The notes under the pieces: model-generated
Database searches by the model: none
The model's input: the letters and a program-made list of their open reading frames with translations, nothing else
What the model was told of the DNA's origin: nothing
Translations under genes and position numbers: made by a program
In this document: piece by piece, positions 28,935 to 38,408 of the stretch
How the letters are laid out: every line of letters begins with the position of its first letter
Numbering within the stretch: position 1 is the stretch's first letter
DNA from: Nitrosomonas sp.
Lineage (GTDB): Bacteria > Pseudomonadota > Gammaproteobacteria > Burkholderiales > Nitrosomonadaceae
Length of the DNA stretch: 64,000 nucleotides
Assembly: GCF_021731985.1 (NCBI RefSeq)
Contig: NZ_JAKFWH010000064.1
Location: 1 to 64,000, forward strand
Direction of reading: 5' to 3'

Positions 28935-31900
28935 TTAACGTACTAGACCGTGGCCGTAATAATAATCATCCAATACTAATGTGCGCAGCAAATCAGTTTC
29001 GGATCCGGAAGGGTTTTTAATAAACTGCAAGAAAAGATCCTCTGCAATTTCTCCGGGTACTTCAAAATCGGTTAATAAGTTATCTCTTAGATTGATTGAT
29101 TGGTTAACAAAATCCAGAATGCCTCGCCGGATTTCCGCGCGTGCCGCCGCAGTGTGACGTTCTTCATTCGATTGCTCCCGGAATTGGGGCGTTATATCGG
29201 TTGAATTGGTTTTTCTGTAGCACACTACTTGCGCGTCATCGGCACTTAGAAATTTTTCAATTGTAAAACTTTTTCTATATATGATTGGTTCGGTAGCAGT
29301 CGGTTTAGCATAATGACAATAGTAACCCTGTGCAATTACCTGATGTTTCAAAGCAACCTGCTCTGCAGAGTCAAGTGTCATTAAATAATAGCCATGTATT
29401 TTTTGCCCCAGAAGTTGATTGAGGCGTTTTTGTGTTGTCGCCGCATAACCAATATCGACAATGGCAACAGTCGAATCTTTGTGTAATCCAAGATGATGCA
29501 AATAGGCCATTAATCCGGGGCGTTCTTGTCCAGCCTGATTCAGGATTCGCTCTTCGAGTTCTTGCAAAAGCGGTTTCAGATGATCGATATTTTCTTCTTC
29601 AACCGCAACCATTTTTTTCATTGGCCAAATTTTGCGGCGCGCCAATGCTTCACATTCTTCATCTGATAGGTTTAATCCATACCGCTCAAAAATAAAATCT
29701 GGCATTGGGTTGGGCGCATAGTGAGTACATGCGATTTTGAAAATATCATCCAGATTCGAAATCATCGGTACCGTGATTGCGCGGCGTGAGAGCACCAGAT
29801 ATTCAGATGCAACAGCATCAGCCTTACCGGATACCCATAAATCGTAAACTATTTTGAGTATTTGACCTTCACGTGCGAGGAAATATAACCGTTTCATGCT
29901 ATCGGTTGCAGCTTTTTTAACTAACCATTGCACGAAAGAGAGTACCAGGGGCCCCGCGATGGTGAATCCAATCGCCCAGGGTGAAGCGGGAACAAAGTCG
30001 GCCGGATCGAAGCGGGGATAGAACACGGGGTGGAAGTTGCCTTGTGTGATGATTCCGAGTGTAAGCTGCTTATTCAAGTCATTCCGGGCGTCCCGATAGA
30101 GAGCCCGTTCGATAACCGGTTCAAAACGCGGAGTTGCCCGCGCAAGTTCGACAGGGCGCATAATATGCATGGTTCTAAATCCCATATCGACTGGTATTTG
30201 CACATCAGAATGTTCGTTATCACCGATGACCAGGATTTCATGGGGTGATACATTTTCATCGGCCAGGAGTTGACGGTAAAAATGACCGGTATCTTTTCTC
30301 AACCGATTGTCAGAAGATAAGTAAAATTTATGCCATCCATCGATTCCACAGCGTGTCAGCATGGTTTCAATGATAGATCTGGGTAGATACATGTCGCTGG
30401 CAAGAACGACGCGTTTACCGAGATTGATAGCGAGTTTAAATAAGGCAATTGTTTCCGGGCGGGGTGACACGATTGCCAGCTCGATGGTTTTTTCAAGTTC
30501 GCAGATTTCCTCGACGACATCTGCTGATAGGCCGGACAAGGTTGCTAGTTGTTTGAAAATGGCATCCAAACCAACATCGTATCCTGCGATCCGGCGTGCC
30601 TCGTTTTCTGCCGCAGCGCGGAATTCAAGATAAAGCTGACCTGCTTTGCCACCGATACGCTGGGCGACGATTCGCTTGATACTTTCAGGATCCAGCAGCG
30701 GGCGCGTTATCAATGTATCGAATATATCGAATACTATCAGGCGCATGGCGGGGTTTCTGAGTTGAATTCGGATGTCTTCCGGTTTGTGCAACAGGTACTG
30801 GTCAATGCGCCAGCGAGACCAGTTATTGGATTGCTTATCCCAGAGAATAACCGCATTATGGCCGGATTTCCGGGTAACCAAGACGAATAAACGTTCAATG
30901 CAATGTGCCAGTGTTGCATCGGTTTGTCCGGCTTCTTCGAGAAAGTCTTCGATTCTAAGATGAGCTTTGAATAAAGGCTCTAATGCTTTGGATTGCGCCC
31001 AGAACATTGATCCGGCCGGGAAGTCAAAATAGCCTATTGGAAAATCGGCGATGCCCAGTTTTTTACACAAAATATATCCGTTGGCTTTATTGGAGAGCCA
31101 AGTATTTGCCCAATAAGGTAGAACGGATGAATTATGGGGATAAATAAAGCCAACATTTTTGTCACCGGTTAACAGTGAAAAGATTTTCTGGATTTGTAAC
31201 GGATTGCCCAATAAATGGGTCAACAAATATTCGCGCCAGCCATCGGCCGCGCCATTGGTATATAGTGATTTCTTACTGTGAATATGAGCAATATAATCAT
31301 ATTCTTGTAATGCTGCACCAAAAGTACAAAACATAGGTGCAATATCACGTCCGCGGTTGAGCACGATGGTGATGATTAATCGTCCTAGATGAGGCAAATG
31401 AGAAAAAGCATGCTTGCATATTTGGCTTGCTGCCTCATTCGGCGTTGAGACAAACAAGTCATATGGAAAAGGCATATTACCCAGATAGCTTGCAAATTCT
31501 GCTGCCAGATCCGCATAAAAAATATGCGCATGGATGGCAATGCGTCCTGGTGGAGGTGTTGTTAAAGGAGCGATAGTGGAAAGATCTATCATTCCTGCTA
31601 TAAAGCCGTTGGAATCCAACGGTAATGGATTAGCAGAGTCAGTTTTACTTGCTCGCCATAGCTCATAATGGCCCATACCAGAAAAGAGTGGTCCGGCGAC
31701 CCGGTAGGTCATATCCAATATTTTGCTGCGCCAGCGAACCGGTAGGCGCCAGTAAATGCTCTTCAATAGAGGTAAAATTCTACGACGCAGGCCATCCCAT
31801 GCTTCGTGATGCTGGCTGCGGATAATTCGCACTATGAAGCGCAGAGGGGCTGTAATTTTCCATGAGGTTGAATGAAGCAGGTCATTTATTGTTTTATGTA

Positions 31901-33533
31901 GATCATTTATTGTTTTATGCTGATCGTTGATTGTGTTTTGTAATAACCGGTTATGCTGAGAGCTTGCAAGCGCATCTTGCTGGAGGCGATTTTGCAGAGT
32001 AGAAATCAGGTACTCGTTATCAGCTAGTCGAGCCTGGAGATTGGATATCACATCCTCTCTGTATTCAATTAAGTCTTCCAGCTGTTCTCCGGTTAAAAGC
32101 ATTTTCCATTTTTCGTAGACTTTGCTTCTCGATTCCCTCAAGAAGTTTTCGTCCTGTTTCAATCCCAGGCCGGAATGACCATAATTCCGATAAATGGCAG
32201 TAATTTTGTCGACATGTAATATTTCGCTGTGCTGTGTAAGCTGAATCCAGAAATCCCAATCTTCGAAAACTTTCAGATTTTCATCAAAACGACAATGATC
32301 TTTAGTTACCAAAGATTGTTTAAACAACATGGCGTGAATTGGAATAAAATTCCTGCCCCAAAGCCGGTGTTGATTGTAAGGCTCATTAAATGCAGTAACT
32401 GTCTGCAGCTGTTGATCCACGTAATACTCCACGCGTACGCCAGAGTATGCGCATTGAATATTGGAGTGATTTTGCAGAGAAGCTACCAGAGCCGCGATAT
32501 GCTCGGGATAAAATAAGTCATCATCATCAAGAAAAATCAGGTAGTTTCCTTGCGCTGCATTCAAACCAATGTTTGCTGCCTTACTGCGATTCAGTGATTC
32601 ATGATTTGTGGTTATCCGGATTGGAAAACGCCCGCACCATCCGCCTATTTCCCGATGATCTCCACCTTTGGCGTTGACGAGGACCACTTCAATATTCGGA
32701 TAAGTCTGCAAGGCAATCGAGTCCAGCGCATCGGATAATGTAGGGCGATCCATACTGCGAATGATGATACTGACCAGCGGCATGTCGCTGCTGTCCAGAA
32801 CCAATCCCAAGGCTTTCTGGCGGGTGTGTTCCGACTGATACAGTTTGAGCGGATCATTGGACAGCTCTTCAGCCGGGATCACAATATAGGCTTCCGCTGC
32901 CGTTACACTGGTGGACAGGGTATAGGTGCGATAACGGTTGAGCGCGGTGATATGCTGGTCGTAACGCTGTCTTGCATTTTGTGAAACAAAACATTCCATG
33001 GCGGCCGTTTTGCGTGTGACCAGATCACTGATATCAAGCAATTGATTAGGGCGCAATGGGATGCCGACTTCATATAAGGCTACGCGCACTGCTTCGCCTA
33101 TTCTTCTGACGGCTTCCACGACAGCCATCCCCATCACGCGATGATCCGGGTGCATCTCGAAAACCGATGGCGCATAAACCAAGTCAGCGCCAGTTTCACG
33201 AATGGCAGTTAAAATTTCCTGAATGAGTTTCTCGCTATAATAGACTTGCCGGTCCTGGTATTGCCAGAAAATGGGCATGCCGTAGCCAAGGATATGAGCA
33301 GCTGCGATGCTTTCATTCTGACGTTGCCGGGTGTATTCAGTTATATTTTCGTCGCTTACGCCATGCGCACCATCGGATACGATGATGACGCGAACAGGAA
33401 TATCTTGTTCAACGTGACGCATAATAGCACCGCCGCAACCGAATACCTCATCATCGGGGTGCGGGGCAAACACAAGTGCGTGTGTGCAAGGGATAGTTGT
33501 AATGGCTTGATCAGGAACGAGTAGGTTTTCCAA
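28935..33533 (-). CDS. Giant multidomain glycan enzyme: PIG-L/LmbE deacetylase, GT2, coiled coil, RgpF-like, HAD-like hydrolase and C-terminal domain
   Basis: 1532 aa: APHPDDEVFGCGG...HPDHRV (PIG-L); VSIIIRSMDRPTLSDALDSI...FLDDDDLFYP (GT2); HIHSKKS...GFIYPHNS...FPAGSMFWA (RgpF-like); VFDIFDTLITRP...VLASDMYLP...VIGDNEHSDV (HAD-like). Confidence 0.85.
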   Translation of the reverse strand: MENLLVPDQAITTIPCTHALVFAPHPDDEVFGCGGAIMRHVEQDIPVRVIIVSDGAHGVSDENITEYTRQRQNESIAAAHILGYGMPIFWQYQDRQVYYSEKLIQEILTAIRETGADLVYAPSVFEMHPDHRVMGMAVVEAVRRIGEAVRVALYEVGIPLRPNQLLDISDLVTRKTAAMECFVSQNARQRYDQHITALNRYRTYTLSTSVTAAEAYIVIPAEELSNDPLKLYQSEHTRQKALGLVLDSSDMPLVSIIIRSMDRPTLSDALDSIALQTYPNIEVVLVNAKGGDHREIGGWCGRFPIRITTNHESLNRSKAANIGLNAAQGNYLIFLDDDDLFYPEHIAALVASLQNHSNIQCAYSGVRVEYYVDQQLQTVTAFNEPYNQHRLWGRNFIPIHAMLFKQSLVTKDHCRFDENLKVFEDWDFWIQLTQHSEILHVDKITAIYRNYGHSGLGLKQDENFLRESRSKVYEKWKMLLTGEQLEDLIEYREDVISNLQARLADNEYLISTLQNRLQQDALASSQHNRLLQNTINDQHKTINDLHKTINDLLHSTSWKITAPLRFIVRIIRSQHHEAWDGLRRRILPLLKSIYWRLPVRWRSKILDMTYRVAGPLFSGMGHYELWRASKTDSANPLPLDSNGFIAGMIDLSTIAPLTTPPPGRIAIHAHIFYADLAAEFASYLGNMPFPYDLFVSTPNEAASQICKHAFSHLPHLGRLIITIVLNRGRDIAPMFCTFGAALQEYDYIAHIHSKKSLYTNGAADGWREYLLTHLLGNPLQIQKIFSLLTGDKNVGFIYPHNSSVLPYWANTWLSNKANGYILCKKLGIADFPIGYFDFPAGSMFWAQSKALEPLFKAHLRIEDFLEEAGQTDATLAHCIERLFVLVTRKSGHNAVILWDKQSNNWSRWRIDQYLLHKPEDIRIQLRNPAMRLIVFDIFDTLITRPLLDPESIKRIVAQRIGGKAGQLYLEFRAAAENEARRIAGYDVGLDAIFKQLATLSGLSADVVEEICELEKTIELAIVSPRPETIALFKLAINLGKRVVLASDMYLPRSIIETMLTRCGIDGWHKFYLSSDNRLRKDTGHFYRQLLADENVSPHEILVIGDNEHSDVQIPVDMGFRTMHIMRPVELARATPRFEPVIERALYRDARNDLNKQLTLGIITQGNFHPVFYPRFDPADFVPASPWAIGFTIAGPLVLSFVQWLVKKAATDSMKRLYFLAREGQILKIVYDLWVSGKADAVASEYLVLSRRAITVPMISNLDDIFKIACTHYAPNPMPDFIFERYGLNLSDEECEALARRKIWPMKKMVAVEEENIDHLKPLLQELEERILNQAGQERPGLMAYLHHLGLHKDSTVAIVDIGYAATTQKRLNQLLGQKIHGYYLMTLDSAEQVALKHQVIAQGYYCHYAKPTATEPIIYRKSFTIEKFLSADDAQVVCYRKTNSTDITPQFREQSNEERHTAAARAEIRRGILDFVNQSINLRDNLLTDFEVPGEIAEDLFLQFIKNPSGSETDLLRTLVLDDYYYGHGLVR
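31882..31944 (-). repeat. In-frame 21-bp tandem repeat (x3), heptad NDQHKTI/NDLHKTI/NDLLHST region
   Basis: tcatttattgttttatgtaga / tcatttattgttttatgctga / tcgttgattgtgttttgtaat. Confidence 0.85.
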
Positions 33534-33850
33534 GAAAATCTCAGTTATCGGTTATTTTTGTTTGCTATGGTCTTCGTGAAACCGAAGCCTGCTATTATTT
33601 TAACCTGAATATGCCATGAATTTAAGCTAATAAGCAGTCTGGCTCAGGGCTAATCTGTTCTGATTGCTAATATATTCAAAAACATGATGTTATGTTGATT
33701 TCCGGTTAGCATCCAAAAAGCACTAATAATCTCTGACTAAACTTTTTAAAATATATAATATATAAATTCAGGTTATCCGAAAAAGCTGAATTTCGTGGTT
33801 TCTGGGGTTAGAGCAAATTTGCCGTGCAGTCTGGCTTGAGTAGTAACCGT

Positions 33851-35671
33851 TTAGCGGAAGTCTTTATCACCGCTCATTAACCACCAACGATTTTTCAGTG
33901 TTTCTGGAGTCGGCCCATTGCTCCAGGTAGTAGCGGGTATGCGGATATTTGTGCTTTTTTGAGTTCCACCGGTTATCGCAAAATAGGTTGAAAAATTTTC
34001 TGTAATGTGGCAATAAATCCGTGTAGCACCTTGGATACCGGCCAGCCGTCTGGCATGAATAATTAATAATGGAATCTCAACTAGAGATGCAATTAAGTCA
34101 ACAATTTCACAACCTTCAGGATCAAAACGTAGTATCAAAATGCCACGTGCACGACCACTAAAACGATTTTTAACCAATATGACCTGGTACTGTTGATTGG
34201 GATGCTCGAGGTATCGGTGTTGCAGATACTTCCAGTCGCGCACACCTATGATTGCTTGTTGCAGATCTGCGGCCATATGTTGCCAGCATTGATCGGCAAT
34301 AGTTATTGTAAAATCCGTTTGTTCTCGGCCGATCAGGTGTATACGTGTGCCCCACAGCGGGAATTTTGACAAAGGCTTCCATGAGTGTTCAATCATATGC
34401 CCAACTTCAGCATATAATCCGAGCCGCTCTGCTACTTTCATCGCTCGTTCGTTTGGGAAACCAAAACCTACTAGATAGGGTTTGCCATAGCCGACAAAGC
34501 GTTCTGGGAAGGTTGCCGCCATGAGAAAGAAAGGTCCCTTTCTGGTGAGCATGCCGCGTACACTCGCATCAACCATCACATCGCCGATTTGCACGGCGAC
34601 TTGGGGTTGCCCGAAGAACAGGATTTCCCGGCTAACGCCACCATAATGAGCGATCAGTTGATTTTCCTGCCAAACACCAATTTCACGTCCTGAATTTGAG
34701 CCATATTTCCATTGCCATGTGGCCGGCGTCATGTCGTGATGGAATGTTTTCTTAAACAAACTGAACATTTCCGGGGTCTGGTTTTTTTCTAGAATCTTCA
34801 GGCGCCACTTGGGCACCATTTTTTTTCTGAAATGTAACAAGGCATAGCCATAATGACCGCTGGCATATTTTTTGTGATAGGTCCGGTTCGATTCATCCAG
34901 TTGAGCGAGCTGTTCATCGGTTAAGGCAAGGTCTTTGATCAGACTTTGCCGATGAGTTGCAGTAAAGCGCAATAGATAATCCAGTGTGGGTGCCGCCTGA
35001 GTGGATAAATCCATGCGCTCAACCAACTCAAATCCAAATCGTTCTGCAAGTGCTACCATGTCATTAAGCAGATGAAGACCTTCTATCCCTGCTTCATCGT
35101 ATTTCAATGCGAATTCATCAATAATGACTAAATCACCGGGTAAAGGGAGCAGATCGAGTGCTTTATTAAAAATGACCAACGGCTCGATATATTGTGCGGA
35201 TTCTTGCAATAGCACAACATCAAAGCTTTCTGGCTGGACTTTAAAATTTTGCAGCGAATGGCAGCTTACGGAAGCCCCTGAGCCCAAGTTTCTTTGAATA
35301 TAAGCGATCTGTTGTGCGTCGGGAGTGATGCCATGAACATCATAGCCGCGCTGATTTAATAGCGAAAGAGTGGTGCCCAGACCAACACCCACCTCCAGAA
35401 TGCGGCAGGGCGGCGACGGCAGCCTGGCCATCAACAGATCCGTAGAAAATTGCTGTGCTACCTGCAGGCTGGTTTTGTTGTTTTGAAACAATCCATAATG
35501 CAGATAGGTAGCCTTACCTTCTTGTAGCAGCAAAGCATGGGCATAGACATTCAATGGAAAAGTCAGATCCTTGAAAGGGGAAGGTAATGCTGTGGCACTT
35601 GAAGCGATACGACCGGTTTGCCGATAGTGTCTAGAATCTTGCACCAAATTGTGATTAACTGTCTTGGTCAT
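33851..35671 (-). CDS. SAM-dependent methyltransferase fused to a GNAT-like acyltransferase domain
   Basis: ILEVGVGLGTTLSLLNQRGYDVHGITPD (methyltransferase motif I); C-terminal IGVWQENQLIAHYGGVSREI...VMVDASVRGMLTRKGPFF...VGFGFPNERAMKVAERLGL (GNAT-like). Confidence 0.75.
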   Translation of the reverse strand: MTKTVNHNLVQDSRHYRQTGRIASSATALPSPFKDLTFPLNVYAHALLLQEGKATYLHYGLFQNNKTSLQVAQQFSTDLLMARLPSPPCRILEVGVGLGTTLSLLNQRGYDVHGITPDAQQIAYIQRNLGSGASVSCHSLQNFKVQPESFDVVLLQESAQYIEPLVIFNKALDLLPLPGDLVIIDEFALKYDEAGIEGLHLLNDMVALAERFGFELVERMDLSTQAAPTLDYLLRFTATHRQSLIKDLALTDEQLAQLDESNRTYHKKYASGHYGYALLHFRKKMVPKWRLKILEKNQTPEMFSLFKKTFHHDMTPATWQWKYGSNSGREIGVWQENQLIAHYGGVSREILFFGQPQVAVQIGDVMVDASVRGMLTRKGPFFLMAATFPERFVGYGKPYLVGFGFPNERAMKVAERLGLYAEVGHMIEHSWKPLSKFPLWGTRIHLIGREQTDFTITIADQCWQHMAADLQQAIIGVRDWKYLQHRYLEHPNQQYQVILVKNRFSGRARGILILRFDPEGCEIVDLIASLVEIPLLIIHARRLAGIQGATRIYCHITENFSTYFAITGGTQKSTNIRIPATTWSNGPTPETLKNRWWLMSGDKDFR

Positions 35672-36947
35672 TATGGGTACTAATATTGTTATTTTCCCAC
35701 TGATGAGGAATTGAAAAATATCCCTGCAAACGACTGGTTTGTTTTACCTGTAAGTGTGCCACACTTTCTGCTGCATCATAGAGATGTATGCCGCGCTCAC
35801 AGAGCAGATATACATTAATCTGATACTCACCCTTTAGTAACGGTACTTGATCCAGTCTGAGACAAATCTGTCCATATCCTTCGGAATTGCGTTGCACACT
35901 AAACTGGTCTTCCCATGTTGCTGCACTGGTGACTGTGCGGCCATCTTTTGCTTGTAATGTTATTCCCACATTGGGGCAAGGCAATGAAGGGTCGGAAGCA
36001 AAGGTGATCCATAACTTGATATCGGATTGACCGCTTGTGATGATAGCATGCTGCGTGATGATCTCATTTGCCAGTAACTTGACTTTATCCAGATGAGCGC
36101 TACCTGATGTGTGATTCCTGGTAAATGCAGAGGCGTCAGTATGGATATCGGGTTTTTCAGGTTTTGAGTTTGTCATGCTTTGATCCAGAAATGCCTGGTA
36201 AGCGGATACCACTTGCGCAGATTCGCCATCTAAAATAATTTTTCCCTGATTAATCCAGACGGCGCGGCTGCATAAAGATTCAACCTGAAACAGCGAATGT
36301 GAGCAGAATAGAATTGTTTTTCCCGCATCGCGCATGTGCATGATGCGATCAAATGATTTGCGGGAAAATGCGCCATCGCCCACTGATAAGGCTTCATCAA
36401 TGACTAGAATATCCGGATCGACATTAATCGCGACCGAAAATGCCAAACGAACATACATGCCACTGGAATAAGTCTTGACCGGTTGATCGATGAAATCGCG
36501 AACACCTGAGAAATCAATAATATCCTCTATGCGATCGGCAATCTCGGATTGACTGAATCCCATGATTGCGGCGCTCATTAAAACGTTCTCACGGCCGGTA
36601 AATTCGGGATTAAACCCAGCACCTAACTCCAGTAAAGCAGCAACACGACCATTTACCCGTACTTCACCCTGAGTGGGCGTCAAAGTGCCGCAAACCAGTT
36701 GTAGTAGTGTCGACTTTCCGGAACCGTTTTGACCTATGATACCAACAACTTCTCCTGGCATCACGGTCAAATTAATATCGTGCAGCGCCCATAACTCACG
36801 ATAAAATTGACGCGGCCCGCACCATTTGTGAGGCCACAAGAATTGTTTTAAGCGATCCTTGGGATGCTGATACAACTGATAACATTTGGATAGCTTTGAA
36901 GCGCTAATGGCGGTTTTAGAATTGGCCGGATTAGAGAACATCAGCAA
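35655..36947 (-). CDS. wzt: Polysaccharide ABC exporter ATP-binding protein (Wzt-like, with C-terminal substrate-binding domain)
   Basis: GQNGSGKSTLLQLVCGTLTPTQGEVRVNGRVAALLELGAGFNPEFTGRENV; about 180-aa C-terminal extension of Wzt type. Confidence 0.9.
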   Translation of the reverse strand: MLMFSNPANSKTAISASKLSKCYQLYQHPKDRLKQFLWPHKWCGPRQFYRELWALHDINLTVMPGEVVGIIGQNGSGKSTLLQLVCGTLTPTQGEVRVNGRVAALLELGAGFNPEFTGRENVLMSAAIMGFSQSEIADRIEDIIDFSGVRDFIDQPVKTYSSGMYVRLAFSVAINVDPDILVIDEALSVGDGAFSRKSFDRIMHMRDAGKTILFCSHSLFQVESLCSRAVWINQGKIILDGESAQVVSAYQAFLDQSMTNSKPEKPDIHTDASAFTRNHTSGSAHLDKVKLLANEIITQHAIITSGQSDIKLWITFASDPSLPCPNVGITLQAKDGRTVTSAATWEDQFSVQRNSEGYGQICLRLDQVPLLKGEYQINVYLLCERGIHLYDAAESVAHLQVKQTSRLQGYFSIPHQWENNNISTHNDQDS

Positions 36948-37761
36948 ATCCCTTGCGTGTTTTCATAAACCACATCAGACCAGCCCAGGCAACTATTGAG
37001 GCAAGCATATAATAGATAACTAAGCCGCTCCAATCCGGGAGTTGGCCATATAATGTGACTGCCCGTGTTTGTTCTATGACAAAAGTAAGCGGGTTGAGAA
37101 ATAGATAATCACGAACAGATTCAGGCAATGCTGAAGCAGGATAAAAAATTGGACTCATAAACAGTAACATGGTCAATATCAGGCCAATAAATTGTCCAAT
37201 GTCACGCACATAAACCCCGATTGAAGCAAGCATCCAGGACAATCCCAGGATGAGTAAAAGCAGCGGTAGCACGATGATAGGCAAACAAATCAGCGTCCAA
37301 TGAATGGGGTGATCAATAACCAGTATGAAAATAACTAACACCAAAAAACTAATTCCGGCATGAAATAGTGCGGAACCTAAAGAAACCAGCGGTAAGATTT
37401 CCAGCGGGAAAATAACTTTCTTAACATAATTGACATTGGCAAGTACCAACCCTGGCGCACGGGAAAGGCATTCGGAGAATAAATTAAATAAAATCAATCC
37501 GGTAAATAATAATAATGCAAAGGCAAATTTATCATCATATATATCCGTGTTCTGCGGATCTAAGCGTATTTTAAATACCACGCCGAAAACAAATGTATAA
37601 ATGGCCAGCATCAAAATGGGATTAACAAATGCCCATAATAATCCCAGGAATGAGCCTCTGTAGCGGCCAATCACCTCCCGCTTGATCATTTGCAAGATAA
37701 GCGGGTAGTGTTGCCGAAGGCTTAGAACGTTATCTAAAAAGGTAGTGTTGAACAGATGCAA
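36931..37761 (-). CDS. wzm: Polysaccharide ABC exporter permease (Wzm-like, ABC-2)
   Basis: REVIGRYRGSFLGLLWAFVNPILMLAIYTFVFG; six hydrophobic segments. Confidence 0.9.
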   Translation of the reverse strand: MHLFNTTFLDNVLSLRQHYPLILQMIKREVIGRYRGSFLGLLWAFVNPILMLAIYTFVFGVVFKIRLDPQNTDIYDDKFAFALLLFTGLILFNLFSECLSRAPGLVLANVNYVKKVIFPLEILPLVSLGSALFHAGISFLVLVIFILVIDHPIHWTLICLPIIVLPLLLLILGLSWMLASIGVYVRDIGQFIGLILTMLLFMSPIFYPASALPESVRDYLFLNPLTFVIEQTRAVTLYGQLPDWSGLVIYYMLASIVAWAGLMWFMKTRKGFADVL

Positions 37762-37851
37762 GAAATTGAATATTGAGCATGGAATGACACATTATCGCAG
37801 ATATCAAACGAAAAATAACAATGGAAAAACGATTGACCGTGTTTTAAGTCA

Positions 37852-37987
37852 CCGGGAATCTGTCCGAGAATAGCGCGACCAACTGCGGAAAAGCTATTTT
37901 GATCATATTTTCCGATTATTATTCGTTAACTTACGATTTTTTGTGGTCTTTCCACGCAGATTCCATACCTGTCGGACAGATTCCCGG
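37852..37987. mobile_element. MITE-like element with 16-bp perfect terminal inverted repeats
   Basis: ccgggaatctgtccga (37852-37867) and tcggacagattcccgg (37972-37987), no ORF between. Confidence 0.6.
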
Positions 37988-38408
37988 AAACCAACTGTGA
38001 AATGTACAAAGCTAATTCAAAGGCACTCAATGATTAAAGTATGCGCACATAAGCGAGATTCCGGGTCTGTAGCATCCAAAAAATTAGTTATGGATGTCCA
38101 TTAATACCGGGAAGTGGTTATCCATTGAAATAAAAAAGCATATTCTTATACTCCATTTTAAAGTTTTAACGTGAATAAATGCTGTTACAATGTTGTAAAT
38201 AAGCAACATGCTTAATGCAAACTTCGGCTGCATACTTGCAAAGCGGGTTTGTTTTGGGCAGAATGCACTTTAACTTGGCTTTTGTGGTATCTTCTGGTAG
38301 GTAAATTGTTAACTGCATAGAGGTTACAAAGAGACAAAGTGAAAAGTGAAAAACTTGCAAGTAATTTACTTTCGTAACTATTTTTAATTTTTTATCAAGG
38401 GAGATCCC

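Noticed and set aside
33631-33835. Direct repeat gcagtctggct (33632 and 33825) flanking an intergenic segment, considered as insertion-site duplication
   Set aside because: Only about 11 bp, no terminal inverted repeats between them and no mobile-gene content
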